From NCBI GenBank assembly GCA_015501075.1, contig JADNYJ010000032.1:124001-188000 (forward strand): 64,000 nucleotides of DNA, written 5' to 3'. Numbering within the stretch: the stretch's first letter is position 1; the number at the start of each line of letters is the position of its first letter. The translations under genes were made by a program, and so were the position numbers. Below are positions 27,701 through 41,588 of this stretch, one piece after another. Under the pieces are notes generated by a model that did no database searches, was not told the DNA's origin, and saw only the letters and a list, made by a program, of their open reading frames with translations. This stretch comes from Gymnopilus junonius. Lineage: Eukaryota > Basidiomycota > Agaricomycetes > Agaricales > Galerinaceae.

Positions 27701-30700
27701 CACACAACGTGGAGATTTCTGAATGATCGACGTCGGCAGATGCCATGTCGGTTAGGCTTTTATGCCTCAAGTGTGAACCACCATCCAAGTCTTAAGAAGC
27801 CGCTAGGTCGTATACGATGACGTCCTTTGAATAACGTCGAAAGTGCGTCGAACTTTACTACTTGGGACTATTATCGCTAAGTTTTCTGAGAAATCACACG
27901 TTTGACCAGATAGATATACTTATGGGTTACGAGCTCATGAGGCAGCGCACCTTTCAACGAAGTTTCGCCGCTGCCAATGTCTCTCAGGAGTAAACTATTC
28001 CACAGGCCATGGGTACAGCATATTTATCCTGTGGAACCAAATAGTCAGCAGTATAGTGCGTATATTACCTCCGTATTCTGTCTCCGCCGTCATGACTTTT
28101 GTAAAGCAACGAAATCGACTTATCAGGCATACATCTATAAGCACCAGCCATAAATACTCCAATTTGGTGCCTTCAATCCACTTCACTAATTCTGACTTCG
28201 GAAGCGTTCCCTGCAAAAGCATGCCTCTGCACAAAATTGAATACTAGAGGCGTGATTGACTGCGGTGACGGCGATATCTCGATGACATTCTTGTTGAATG
28301 ACGACTTACACAGCGATGCCGTGCATGACACATCGAGACGGCCAAATAGGATATACCATGGGAAAGTTTCTGTGAGCACTGAACTGCAATGGTTGTATGG
28401 TGCCAACCACTACGGCCTGAGCTGATCACTGAATTAGATCGGTTGGCAGAGTTGGTAATCTAGACGCCCACATGCCCAGTGGGGGTGCGGGGAGTATTAG
28501 TAGTGAACGTCATTCATAACACTGATGCTTCTCTTTTTGTCTAGTCCAGCAATCCGCCTAGTATCTTGTATGTGAGACTTCCTTTGAGTCTCTTGGCCTA
28601 ACCAAAAGTGGTGATAAATAGAGTTGACTTGATCTGTTAGGCATGGTCCACCTACAAGCATAACAATTACATCACGGGTGCGTCAGGGTGTCAACTTGGG
28701 TTGAATTTCTCAATTGTTACTTGGAAGAACTTCAGACCATTCATATTTTAGCAGGAGCAACAAAAGATACAACATTCTTGTCCTCGTGTTGTTGAGGTAT
28801 TGACGCTCGCTAGCCTTACCCTTCAGAAAACAATACTGCACCAAGAGACAAAAGGTCAATCAAGTTTTGTTTAATTGTTTGAATTGATCCAAGCAGAGCC
28901 ACGGAGGCCTGGCGGTCCACTCTTGTTGAATCTATTCATTTGATGTCAGTAACAATCTGCCTCTGAGTTGATCAGCGACTGGATTGTCTCTGTGGTAGGT
29001 ACTTCCAATCGGAGCTAAAACCATTCTGTTGGATTCAGCATCTGGTGGGAACCAAGTGGGAACCACACTCCTGGGCCGAGGCACTCTTATGTAGCTCTGA
29101 TACCCCAGATCAATGCTTATTTCTGTGCAAAGGTTCATGATCACCTATTCCTCGGAGACAAGACTCAGTCCCTAGAACACAGGACCAAACCTGTCCATTA
29201 ACTAGTATATATGACATACATTTAGACATCCGAAGCCAATATAAGGCGGATCTATGAAGGAATCTTGGCAAAGTAGTCAGTGGTCTCTTCTCACTATTAA
29301 TACCTCCAATACTCCTAGCAGCTGACCGCAGATGGAGTGAGGAAATGAAATAGAGTATACTCGAGCAAGTATATCATGCAACTTTGCAAAGCATGTTTGC
29401 GTGACTGCTGCGAGGAAAGGAATTATCAAATCACCCATACTCAAATACACATCGCTCATAAACCAAGTCTGTATGCGATCGACAACAAATTTGCCTGAGC
29501 CAAACATAAAAAGTTACGAGTCGCCAATCAGAAAAGTAATTTTGTATACCGCCCTCCAGTTTAGACCAGTTCGCGAACTTAGGCACAAGCCGTGGCTTTT
29601 AATAAATGCATGAATACGATAGGCACATCAGGTACAAAACACAACCCAAACATGCCGGTGAGGAGGTGGGAGGCGAGTTAATCAAACCCTTGTGGTTCTC
29701 TTTAGAGCAGTCCAATTGGAGGTTTTAAAAAGAGCCTACAGTGAGAGATCGGAGATGGTAGCGTAATGCCGTTCTTCAGCTAGATAAGTTAGTGTCTCCG
29801 AGTTGCCCAGCTTGTTTATCGTGGGGACTAATTTATCTTCTTTTCACCACTTTCTGAGATAGGCAAAGGGTTAGGGCTGTAGCAACCGGACCACGAGTCC
29901 TTTGACATTTTGATAGTCAAAGCCAAAAACCAATTCCTTTCTTGGACGCGTGCGCGTGCACGCATGGCTGTGCATGGACTATTTCGACTCTGATTCTGCT
30001 CCTATTGGGTGCTACAGAGTATTAAATGCTCTTAGCCAGTTTATGTGGGAGATCCTAACCTTGGCTTTCGGGCGACAATCGGGATACTGTGCAGAATTTT
30101 ATTGTGCCCATATCAGACCTACACCACGAAAATGACTTGTTCAGCCGAACTTTTACTCGGAAACGAGGGCATATAGGGAAGGTTTGGCATAGGTAACCGG
30201 GCTAACAACGTCGATTATGTGTCAGGCATCACTGGTTGTCACTTTGATAAACTTGGAACTGAATGCCTGAAGTTGTTGAGACTCGAGAGACGACAATCAT
30301 GCACGTGACAAGTACAAGGATGCACTACCCTAAACTCTGCGCGTTGCCCAACGCCTCTTTCAAATTTCCCCTGCCGCTCTTGTTCGAAATTGTTTTATGG
30401 CGTGTCACATATCTTGCACAATTTCTCTGAAATTTTCAGATTCTCAGTCATCGAGTGGTACCTAGGCTTTATCCTATCCCTTTTGGACTCGCTCTGGAGG
30501 TGAATTTGGGCCATCTTGCCAATGGCGTTGCGTGTTGCCTTTCTCCTGTGCATCTGGCTGACTCAAAATGTCAGCCTTAAGGTCATTGAACGTTTGTAGG
30601 ATCTTTCTTCTCCCCATCCCTCCTCCGAATATGCTTTTGTTTGATGTAAATAGGAGTTGGAGGGATCACAACTCTGTTGAAGATTTATCTGACAGACATT

Positions 30701-33383
30701 GATATACAGCTCTCCTTGGTAATTGAGCGCCATGACCAAGCGAAAGAAGAAACTTCAGTATCTGTTCAAGGAGATTATTTCCAGGGAGCTGGAATTTCTA
30801 CCATGGCCACTAGTATTCTGCAGCTTTTCATCTGATGGCTTGTGCCTATGGTCTGCAGTCGATTTAGAACTTCCAGGTCGTGTCCGTGAGTTTTTCCAGT
30901 CATAGAGTATAGAATCTGACCATTCGGATCATTCTCGATTAGCGTGAACCAGTGCTTTTAGAGTAGTGTTGGTCTTCGGTGAACGACACAACTAAATGCC
31001 AATCTTCCGATTGGTCCCCGGTCTTCATTCCATTTCGTTAATTCAGAAGAGCTGATTATAGTGAGAGACAGGCTTCTCGCAACCAGCATTGGACTGCAGA
31101 AGGCGTGAAACCCAGATCGACGGTAAAGTCTCTATTGTGAGTACGATGTGGAAAGTCTTCTCGGCACTGACTTAATTTGTATCATCCGGAGGTCCAGTAC
31201 CAGCGCTTTGGTTGAAAACTCACGTGGAACACTTTGAGAGTTCATAATTAAAGCTCGTAGGAATTTCGAGGACTGATACGCTGAATAGGCGAATGATCTT
31301 GTCTGCGTACTCAAGACTCCAACGCTTTCAATCTTGGACACTTGGAGTAGGCTTTCGGGAACATAAATCTCATTCCATAGACGCCACTCGGCTTTCGGCT
31401 CTTGTCGCTGGTATATGGGAGCAGTCTTGTGGTTGGCCCGAAAATGAGGAACCGGTCTGGGAAATCACGGAGTTTTTCGCTTTTCCTTCCTTTTACATAG
31501 ACGGGAAGCAATCCCGTTCCATGGGATCATATGTGCCATTAAATCGAACTGCAGACCATGAGAATGGTAATAGGTTAATTTTGTACTCTATTCTATTGCC
31601 TTCTCTGTCCGATTCGAATTCAAAGAGGGTCTCGACACTCATCATGGCTCCTCGGAGACAGTCGCGTTGCGAAATTTACTTTATTAAGGATGGCAGTGGC
31701 TATATATACTGCTAGTATTCCCCTCACAAAGCAACTGCATGCAAGCTTCGACGGACTTTTCTTCCGGTAAGGACCATGCATTTATGACACAGTCAGTACC
31801 TTTCAATGGCTATTGGCTGAATTCTATTTGCCTTGGTTAGTCTACCCTGCATGCGCGATAGCCTTATCATGTGTTGTTGACTACCTAGAAGCCAATGGCA
31901 CACCGCTGACTATTGGAAAAGGCGCAGGTACTATCGGGAGAACGGTCCTGATACTGAAAACGGCGTACGTCCAATCAGCAATTTTGATCCTGTTATGAAC
32001 ATGTGTCGTCCATAAGTTGTTCTATCGGTTATGCACCCGGAGCCGATCTTATTCCCAAAGGTATGAAGCTTCATCCATCCATAACCTCCAAGCCAGGTAA
32101 GTATAGAAACGTGCTATGTAAATTTCGTAGATAAAGACTTATCTGTTTTACTTCGAGGGCAGGAGTGGCATCGACGAAGAACGACGAAGGATTCGTTTGA
32201 AAAATAAGCTTTAGTAAATTGAGCAGGATGAGCTCAGAGGAGGAGGTCCCTAAGATCCAAAAGTGATATAAACTGTTCACGTCTGGAGATCCGACCTCCT
32301 CCATGAACAGCTTACGATAGAGCTGTCAACGATATTGACATGAAAGATAACCCGTCTGTGGAAAATATAGAGGTTACGACATGAGCAAGGATGAATGAAA
32401 TCGTCTGAAATTATAACCTAAGTCAAGGGTTTTTCCAAAAGAGTCTTTATTTGCGGTACGAATTCGCCGAACTTTTGGGCGCAACCCTAATGATTGGGCA
32501 GGCAAGCGTTGACATATTCAGACCGCTGGAGAATGTAGCATCTAAGACAGTAGCATGGGCGTAGCAAGGGGCAAGACTATTACATGATCGCAAAATCGTG
32601 GGCATTAAAAGCAGGCAAGAGAACGCTCTAGACTGTGTCGAAAGCGCAGCTCGTGGTATACTGAAGGTAGCCAGTTGACCAGAGAGACACAAACCAGACA
32701 CCCTTGGTCTTTTGCCATTTGAAAACTAGCAAATCCGAATGGAGAAGAGACCGAGACCGCCCCAGTGAAGGTCTTATGAGATGGATGGTCGGCCTTCGGA
32801 ATTGGATAGACATTTCAGTGACACGTTGGACCTGGTTTCAAAATCCAGACTTGCCGTGCAAAATTCAATCGCAACTCCACGCCCCAGCACGAAAATGACA
32901 GGAACAAACCAATCAATCATAAACGAGTCCGAACGTTGTTCAATTGCACTGGAAATGTCCGTGAGCTCGGCGGGAGAAGCAGTATTTTTGACAACTTGAA
33001 ATATAGCTTCCTGCAGAGCGATCTATCCGAGTGTAATACAATCCTAGAGAGCCACGTCTCGTCGTCCCAATAAGAGGCATTCAGTTGGAGGAGGACGTTG
33101 ACAATTTGAATCTGGCGAATCTTGGCCGAATAAAGTTAAACATCTCGGCTGACGAGCGACTGTGAAAAAGTCACGTCATCTACATTCACGTGACTAATTA
33201 CAGCCACCGGCGTTCCGTTGTACACGACTCTTGAAGTTGCACCTGTCTTCACCTGCTTTAATTCTCGTTTTCTAGACGTTACTCCTGTTTCTTTGTCCTG
33301 GAATTTTTAATAATCTACTCGATCCTACTAGAAGGGTCGTTCTTGGACCGGATCCATCCGTGCTGCTCTTCACCGCGAATTCC
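24741..33383. other. Gene-poor region, 8.6 kb
   Basis: No gene is supported. Open frames are below 145 codons, without domains or plausible exon chains; the longest (31293-31715, plus) shows nothing recognisable. No tRNA, transposon ends or coding remains of mobile elements were seen by eye. A tandem duplication lies at 27527-27559. The last 200 bases contain TCACGTCATC and TTCACGTGACT at about 33170-33205, a CACGTG element close upstream of the OGFr-domain gene. Confidence 0.4.
27527..27559. repeat. Direct tandem repeat, 18-base unit
   Basis: CCTTATTAGTGAAGACGT is followed at once by CCTTATTAGTGAAGA, so two near-perfect copies stand in tandem. This looks like a recent small duplication in non-coding DNA. 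Confidence 0.7.
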
Positions 33384-34398
33384 ATGAACATGTACACTCC
33401 AAGAGATATCCAAGAATTTCTGGATGATTATCCCGACGTCACTGATGACCCCTCATGCACTGCGAATCTCAAATTTTACTCAAATAACCTCCGTTGTCGA
33501 CCAGATAATCGAACGATCGAAGAGATCCACGAAAAGTCAGAACGTTTAATGCCACTCTGGTCTCGGCATTAATTTATTTTGGACTCTAGGTGGTTTGGAG
33601 AGTACGGCAAGTTAGAGGCCAAACACGGCTACATCCAGTGGTTGTAGGTCGACTTATCTCGTTGTTTTCTTTCACTTTTTTTTGGGGGGACATGGATAAG
33701 GAACGAGATGGGTTCTCATCTTGCTTACTTTTTTCTAGATTCCCGATCCGAGAATATGGTATGAATTATGAATCCCAGCCACTTCAAGCACACGAAATCG
33801 ACGCGATGAAAGCGGATCCTGTCGTTATCCAACGTGTCACTGAATCCTATAAACTGATGCTAGATTTCTATGGAATGCATCTTGTTTCTGAAGAAACTGG
33901 ACTCGTGGGGCGCGCTCTTCCTCCCAGGAACTATGCAGCGCGTTATTACAATCTTGTTCGTGAGTAACACTGTCCTTCCGATACATTGATGCCGAGGATT
34001 AACCGCCTCCCCCCAATCAACCATTAGGATCATCCCACAATTATCTTCGTATCTCCCGCATTTTGAAATGCCTGTCAGAAATGGAGCTGGAACGCCTGAA
34101 TGCTGGTTTCCTGCTACACGTTCTGAACGAACAGAGCGAAGAGAACGAATTGAACACACGGGGAATTTGTAATAGCATGGACACATGGTGGGCTAACTGC
34201 TTGCGAAATAAAGAAGAAAGGACTTGGATTGGGGCACTCATTCGACGAGTTCGCTCGGCTGATGAGAATGGTTTCATTTTTACACGGGAGGATTACGAGG
34301 AGGCGCTCCGAACCAGAGCTGAAACTGGACAACTGGGAATTCGGGATAAAAAGGAAACAAATGATTCTCAGACCAGCAACGAGGAGGCAAGTACGTAA
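33384..34398 (+). CDS. OGFr-domain protein
   Basis: Four exons (33384-33535, 33590-33643, 33739-33959, 34028-34398) give 265 residues in a clean frame. The sequence carries the conserved region of the opioid growth factor receptor family: NLKFYSNNLRC, IEEIHE, KLEAKHGYIQWLFPIREYG, SYKLMLDFYGMHL, then RNYAARYYNL and SSHNYLRISRILKCL. In vertebrates the domain belongs to a nuclear-membrane protein; in fungi and bacteria its role is unknown. The peptide-hormone link should not be assumed here. The final codons GCA AGT ACG TAA overlap a perfect GTACGT splice donor, so a spliced form with another C-terminus is possible. The start was chosen as the first ATG of MNMYTPRDIQ; upstream there is no in-frame ATG nearby. 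Confidence 0.85.
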
Positions 34399-36085
34399 AG
34401 CATGAAGATTCCCATTTGATTTGCAATACACATGTGTCTTCGTTTGGGGCCGCAATAATATTCCCTTATCTAATTCTAAGCATAGACACTAACGCATGTG
34501 CAAGTAAGCTGTGCTTAAAGATCAGCATGAAAACGTCAAAGCTAAAGGGAATGATGTCCTACTTGGCACACTTTTGTCGCAATCAAGAGAGCTGCGATAA
34601 TTTTGCGATCAGAATGTCTTGACGCTTCCTTGTGTAAAGTGGGCTGCATGATTGTAATAAATCTTCGAGGGTTTCACAATGCCTGCCTGACGCCCCGGAA
34701 TTGGCAACCTAGAATCAAAATGAACGGAGGAAAAAAGGAGAGCTTGATGCAAAACATACACAATAGCCTCTGGTGGTCAACTCGACGACTAGCATGGAAC
34801 CTTCCAGGAGCATAACGGACGCAGTGGCTTGTTCAAGAGATGAGGCCAACATAGAGAAACCCTTGATCCCAAAAGCTTGCTCCTTCAGTGCCCGATACAG
34901 CTCTGTATGGCAGAAGGACGTCGATGGGGAGGAAGAAACAGTCATGGTGTCTTTCCCTTTCCAATCGAAAAAGGATCCTAATTTTTTGGGTGCATGGAAG
35001 GAGGCACAACAGAGATTATATAGGTCGGCTAGTGTCATAATGATCGAGAAAATCGAAATTGAATCAGGGTCCAACGTCACACTGCGCCACTGTAGCCTCC
35101 CAGGGTGTATGAGAACAGACTGGCAGCGAAGCGAGAAGAGCTCTTTCGATGCAATAGTGTACGACCGAGGATACAAGGTGGTGGCATTATTTAAAACATG
35201 GTGCGCTGCGGCGTGAAATCTTTGGAGAAGTCCCCTGATCGGGATCTACCGCAATCGTCCTCTCCGCCATGATGCACACCTTTTTCATTCAAGAGTCGAT
35301 ATGATGCCCCAGAACATCTATATGCGATTGGATTGTTCTGACTTTTTTGGGTTTTAGCGCTTAATTAGTCACTTCACTCCGTGCTCAGGGTTGCGATCTT
35401 GTTGTGATCATGTTTGTCTTATCACGACAGTGCATCGGGCACTCGTACTATATTAGGCGCATTTTATTCCTTCTTTCTGATGAATTTCCCAGTTTGTCAG
35501 AACAATGTGAAAAAAGGAATATTTTCATGAGGTCGAAGGTGATGGATTAAGGCAGTGTGTGTAGAATTGCCCTTTCTTCCTATTTTTTCTCCGACACCGA
35601 CCATGATGAAATGACAATATCCAACTTCTCTACCTATGTCCGAGGGAACAGAAGCCAGCAAAAAATTTCGAAACAGAATTTCTAGGAAAGATTTACCATC
35701 GGAATGTCGACGGGGAGGCGAAGTGCCTTTAATTGTCTTCTTGTTCGCTCCAAATGTTTAGGAGAACTAATATAGATGTCGACCTGCAAACATGCTTTGG
35801 TTCTCAACCACCACGACCTCTAAATTGCTCCTAAGTTGTCACAAACGTCATTACCCGTCGATACAATAACCTTATCGACCCTCCTCAAGTCAAACCGGCG
35901 ATGCCCTTAGCCGTCTATGCATGTTGAAAAACCTGTGATATTCTTGTCAAGGACACCAGATGGCCTCGGCAGTCAAGTGACCACCGGTTTTGTCGTTATA
36001 TAGCTATGACGGGAAGGAGACAATCTGCATTTCTCTCCTGCTGTTTCCTTAGGCCGAGGCCCAGTTATACTGTCGATAGAACAAG
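34399..36085. other. Intergenic with one ambiguous open region
   Basis: At 34715-35216 both strands are open for more than 145 codons. The plus frame (34773-35216) starts MVNSTTSMEPSRSI and contains KKDPNFLGAWKEAQQRLYRS; the minus frame contains ADLYNLCCASFHAPKKLGSF. Neither has a motif I know or a clear exon neighbour, so neither is called. Part of the sequence just after 34398 may be an alternative last exon of the OGFr gene. Confidence 0.35.
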
Positions 36086-38302
36086 ATGCGTGTTGAAGAG
36101 GGATTCCAGCCTGTCAGTAACTCACTCTGCCAACTTCCAGTATGTGCGCCTGCTAACGTCATTGCACATAGATACCATTCTCAGAAGAGAATGCCTATAC
36201 TGAGGACCCCGTCCTTCCGAGCTTACTGAGGCGTATCCTTCCCAAAGGGTGCGTTTTCTTCTAAGTTTTCGTTTATTTCCAATAATTGATCATAAATGAA
36301 GTACATTCCAGGAGATTGAACCCGACCTTGAACGGATTGGGTCAGAAGTGGTCACTTGTACGCCATTCAACAATACAGCAGGCTCTCAGACTAATTACCA
36401 GACTAGCCATTCGTACCCTGAGCGACAGCGCCAAGTGTTATCCTCCCAAACTCCTTCAATATAATCAATGGGGTCGCCGTATTGACGAACTTCAAACCAG
36501 CGAAGGTTGGCGGGAGCTCAAGGAAATAGCTCAGCGTGAAGGTCTCCCAGGCATCTTTTATGAGCGCAAACACCAAGGTCACAGTCGGACCTACGGGTTC
36601 GCAAAGATACTTCTGATGGTCGGTGACACCAATGAGGTACGTTATGCTCGAAAATGATTTCTAGACCGACTGTGGACGTCGTACTTCAGATTTTCTGTCC
36701 TATGAGTATGACAGATGGTACTGCCCGAGTAATTGAACTCTTGGGATCCGAGGAGATGAAGAAAGATATTCTTCCTCGTCTCGTAAGGTAGGAGATGACC
36801 CAAGAGCGTGTCATAGACGGTTTGCTCAACGGATATCCCAGCCGAGACCCGAAATTTGCTTTCACTTCGGGACAGTGGATGACAGAGGTATGTTCATCGA
36901 TCTCATCGACCTTGTCGGCCTAACATTACACACCAGCGCCCAGGCGGATCAGATGTTTCTTTGACAGAAACAACTGCAACCTCAACTGGAAAATCCAACA
37001 AGTACGGCCCACAATATACCTTGAATGGCTTCAAATGGTTCTCCAGCGCAACCGACAGCGATGTATCCGTCGCACTCGCTCGTACAGGCTCGCAGAAGGA
37101 AGGCTCACGAGGGCTATCCCTCTTCTTTGTACCCCTCCGCCTGCCTCTGCTCAGAAATCCTATCGACCCAGTGCCCTCATCAACGAGCAACAGCATCCTT
37201 GTCCATCGTCTCAAGAACAAGATCGGTACCCAAGTTCTACCAACTGCAGAACTCTCCCTCGAAGGAACTGAAGCATACCTTATTGGGTCGCTCGGAAAGG
37301 GGGTGAAAAGTATCACTCCAGTGCTTAACATCACGCGTGTTTGGTCCGCCATAACCTCTGTTGGGAACCTACGCAAGTGTCTCGCAATTGCGACCTCCTA
37401 TGCAAAGGTCCGCACCATCCAGAGTGGTACATTGCTTCTCAAAGATGCCCCCGTTCATGTTGAACGACTGGCCAGCATCAATCTTCTGTACCGCGCCTTG
37501 ACACATCTTACATTGGGAGTTGCCGGTTTATTGGGTAAGGTTGAATGTGGGCAGGCGACAGAAGACGATGGACGCAGGTTGAGGATGTTAACTCCTGTGG
37601 CGAAGGCATATGCTGCAGACAAGGCTTGTGCGGGTATGGAGGAGGCTATGGCTGCCATGGGAGGTGCCGGGTATATGGAGGAGAATGGCTTTGGGCGTAT
37701 GATACGCGATAGTCTCGTTGAAAAGTGGGTTTCAGTTCTGAGATTATCTACAATAATATGTCCTGATGAAACCTATGTTCGCAGAATTTGGGAAGGTACA
37801 ATCGTCGTCCTAGCTCTCGATCTTGCTAAGGTAGCCCAGGACCCCGCTGCCATAAAATCTTTCCTTTCCGTACGTTGAAGTTACCTTCTTTCTATCCACG
37901 TCCTGAACTCCCTTGAATTTAGTGGATAGAATCATCACCAATACCTGCCCTTCAACTCTTCAGAGTCAGTTGTCTTCTAGTCTCTCCGTTCTCAAGGTAG
38001 CAATTCAGGAGTTTGCAACGTCCTATGAACGACCTCTGCCGCCACTCATCCCGCGACCTGCACTTATGCTGGCTGGAGCTATTGCGTCCGGCGTTTACTT
38101 GCTCGAGCACGCTATATGGTCACACAAGAATTCCGAGCCCACCAGGGACCTTGATGTCGAAGTGTTCCGAAGATGGGTGGCTGAAAGCGATCTGGAAGCT
38201 GCTATTCAGTCCGTGGAGAAAGCCAAGTCTGACTCGCAGGAGCGCATCAGAGTCAATTCAGCTTTGGTGTTTGGATTGGATGCTGTGAAAGCAAAGCTAT
38301 AA
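36086..38302 (+). CDS. AidB-like acyl-CoA dehydrogenase family protein
   Basis: The protein resembles E. coli AidB, an FAD-binding acyl-CoA dehydrogenase relative induced by alkylation stress; fungal members are annotated as acyl-CoA dehydrogenases of unknown substrate. Reading order: MRVEEGFQPIPFSEENAYTE, LPSLLRRILPK, EIEPDLERIGSEVV, LLQYNQWGRRIDELQTSEGW, FCPMSMTDGTARV, the FAD-site motif GQWMTERPGGSDVSLTE, NGFKWFSSATDSDV, LKNKIGTQVLPTAELSLEGT, MEEAMAAMGGAGYMEENGFG and KIWEGTIVVLALDL. A C-terminal region with PRPALMLAGAIASGVYLLEH follows to the stop at 38300-38302. There are at least seven introns. Two junctions need one extra base: near 36248 (donor after AAAGG) and near 37924 (TGG before ATAGAATC). 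The stop is 186 bases from the convergent NAS2 stop. Confidence 0.85.
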
Positions 38303-38487
38303 CTGGTTTACAAATTACAACAATATCCACCACGATTATCGTACATGCATGCTAATATATCTCACAGTCAATGTAACTTCCCAAAAATTTCAACGCCTTC
38401 TGCTATGAAGGGGTGTAGGGGACAATGTGGCATCTACACGCAGAAGAATTAAGTCAACAGAAGACATTGAATGAAACATGACATACC

Positions 38488-39196
38488 CTAACACCCCCTG
38501 CCTCCCCAGTTTTTGCGCGGTGTAAGGGTCAGTAAGACCGTTTGGTCGGCACGGAGAACGCGTATTGGTATGGCGCGCTGTAAATCCATTTTATTCAGCA
38601 GGTCTAGAATCGGATGAGAGCACTTACGTTTTCATTCTCAGCGACAAGTTCGGCCAGGGGTTGCAGAGAACCTGACTTGAATGCGTTGCTATCCAGCTGT
38701 CCGAATTTCACGACCAGGTCACCTCTTCGCAATGCCTGCAGGTCCAAGATCAGTCGTGCACAGGGTAACAAAATAAAAGGAAAACACCCACAGCATCCGC
38801 AGCAGGGCTACCAGGAGCCACTCCGTCGACCTTCGCAAACGGCCTCGGAGTTTCCCTTTGCGATGCAGGTGTGCTTGATGCTGTAGATAACGTCGGCGCC
38901 GGGATAACTACAGTAGGATCGTATATTCCCTCTAGGGCTTTCGCAATCGCGTCCATAACGGCCTTGAGATCATTCCTGAGCTCAATTATCCGCACTCGCG
39001 CGCCCCGTACAGCGTATATGTCGATATCCGCTCTTGGGAAGCCTTCAGGATCGACGAGGGGTGTCTGCATTGTGACCTTGTGGACTTTGAGGACGGAGAA
39101 GTGGGTTTCTAGCTCGGCTTCGATGTTGTCTTTCTGAACAATCAGAGCTCTGGCCTGTTCCATTGGGCTGTCGGGATTTGGGAGTGTTAGACCCAT
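38488..39196 (-). CDS. NAS2: 26S proteasome assembly chaperone Nas2 / PSMD9
   Basis: Nas2 (p27) binds the C-terminus of Rpt5 through a PDZ domain and holds proteasome base subcomplexes until assembly. The start MGLTLPNPDSPMEQARALIV at 39196 leads into an N-terminal helical hairpin (QKDNIEAELETHFSVL), the conserved TPLVDPEGFPRADIDIYAVR, RIIELRNDLKAVMDAIAKAL, a Pro/Ser linker, and a PDZ domain: PFAKVDGVAPGSPAADA, ALRRGDLVVKFGQLDSNAFK, then RAIPIRVLRADQTVLLTLTP. The end KNWGGRGC is the usual C-terminus, with the stop at 38488-38490. Three exons; both introns remove cleanly. The open frame continues upstream of this ATG, but the family start fits here. Confidence 0.93.
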
Positions 39197-39470
39197 AACT
39201 TGAAGAGCGCGTTCAAGGAAGAGATTGCAATAAACGGACGCGATCTCAATGACGACGTAATCGTGTTTTATATCGACAACGTTGCCAAATAACACCTATC
39301 ACTTGGTGGCGGTGCAGCTTAACAATTCTACCATCTTGCAAACATTCAGATAAAAACATGTACGTTCAATTCTTATAAATTTGTATGCTGGATAACATGA
39401 CCCCAATGTAGCCAGGTAAATCGTTCGTTTTTCTCGACACAAATGGCCATCAAGACTGACAAGAAAATGG

Positions 39471-40648
<1,178 letters not shown>

Positions 40649-41588
40649 AGTTGAGTTGTGGAATCTCACAGGAATTCGAGTCATCCCAGACGCTTTTTAT
40701 ACCCAACGCCTGGGAGTTTGGAGATCGATATGGATACTTTCTGAGACATAATCAACATTATGCGCACGGTGATAGGCTTGGTATGTTCTACGCCTCTGGA
40801 GCGACTTGGAGTACCGAATTCCCGAATCCCATAGTATTCTTAGAAGGACCTCAATCTTGCCCGATTCCGTCCGGAGAGCCAAATGACTCGTTCATCTGAT
40901 CGAATGTGGAGTCTTGGCCGGCCACTGTCGCACTATAATGTCACCGGAATATATATGTTTCTTCCTCTCTTACGGCGAGATTATCAGCCAACTATCCAAA
41001 GATTTTTCGAAGTTAACGTTTCTTGCTTTTAGAGTCACTTTGTTGGGTAATCACCCTCACCTTGCTCTTATCAATGTACACTTTCGCTACAAATAGAGCG
41101 TGGTGCACTATCATCATCTATGAGTCTATCTCTAAGGCGTCACTTTGTCTTCTGATCGGTACTATTGATGCTTGGCAGCTTGGGACCTCGAAAAACAGTG
41201 AAACTCTGCCGAATCATTTTCGCCTTTACCGCGTCTACACGGAAGGAAGCCTTTTTGGAACTGAGTTGTGATATAGACCCATGGCCATAGGAACTCCGCC
41301 TGCATGCGAACTTGTGTTTCGTCAATCTGGGACAGACCTTGCTCAATAGTTCATGAATTCATTTCTGTGGACGGACAAGGGTCTGTATGCCATTGCCACA
41401 TTGTATATTCGTGATGGGCAATTTTTTGTATTTTATAAAGATAATCAAAGAGACAATATACCAACTTCTACTCAGTTGAGCGCTCTTCCTCGAGAACAAC
41501 AGCTTACATAACCAAAGGCAGGCGGTCCGGCTTTATTCGGTGTCTAGCTTTCAGCGGATTGCAATCTTCCATCTCCTGTTCAACCAGG
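40649..41588. other. Divergent spacer, THI4 / chorismate mutase
   Basis: About 940 bases between two genes pointing apart, so both promoters lie here. Plus-strand frames at 40651-40899 and 41023-41271 have no domain and are not called. No riboswitch or other known element was recognised. Confidence 0.45.

Noticed and set aside
34715..35216. Overlapping open frames on both strands after the OGFr gene
   Set aside because: Neither has a recognisable domain, a clear splice partner or a reason to prefer one strand.
36783..36850. In-frame TAG in the AidB-like gene taken as a nonsense mutation
   Set aside because: A GTAGGA..CCCAG intron removes it and gives the expected LVSRDPKFAFTSGQWMTE.
40649..41100. 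Thiamine-pyrophosphate riboswitch upstream of THI4
   Set aside because: Fungal THI4 genes can have one, but the conserved CTGAGA and ACCTGATC-like elements were not found on the gene strand. A covariance-model search would be decisive.
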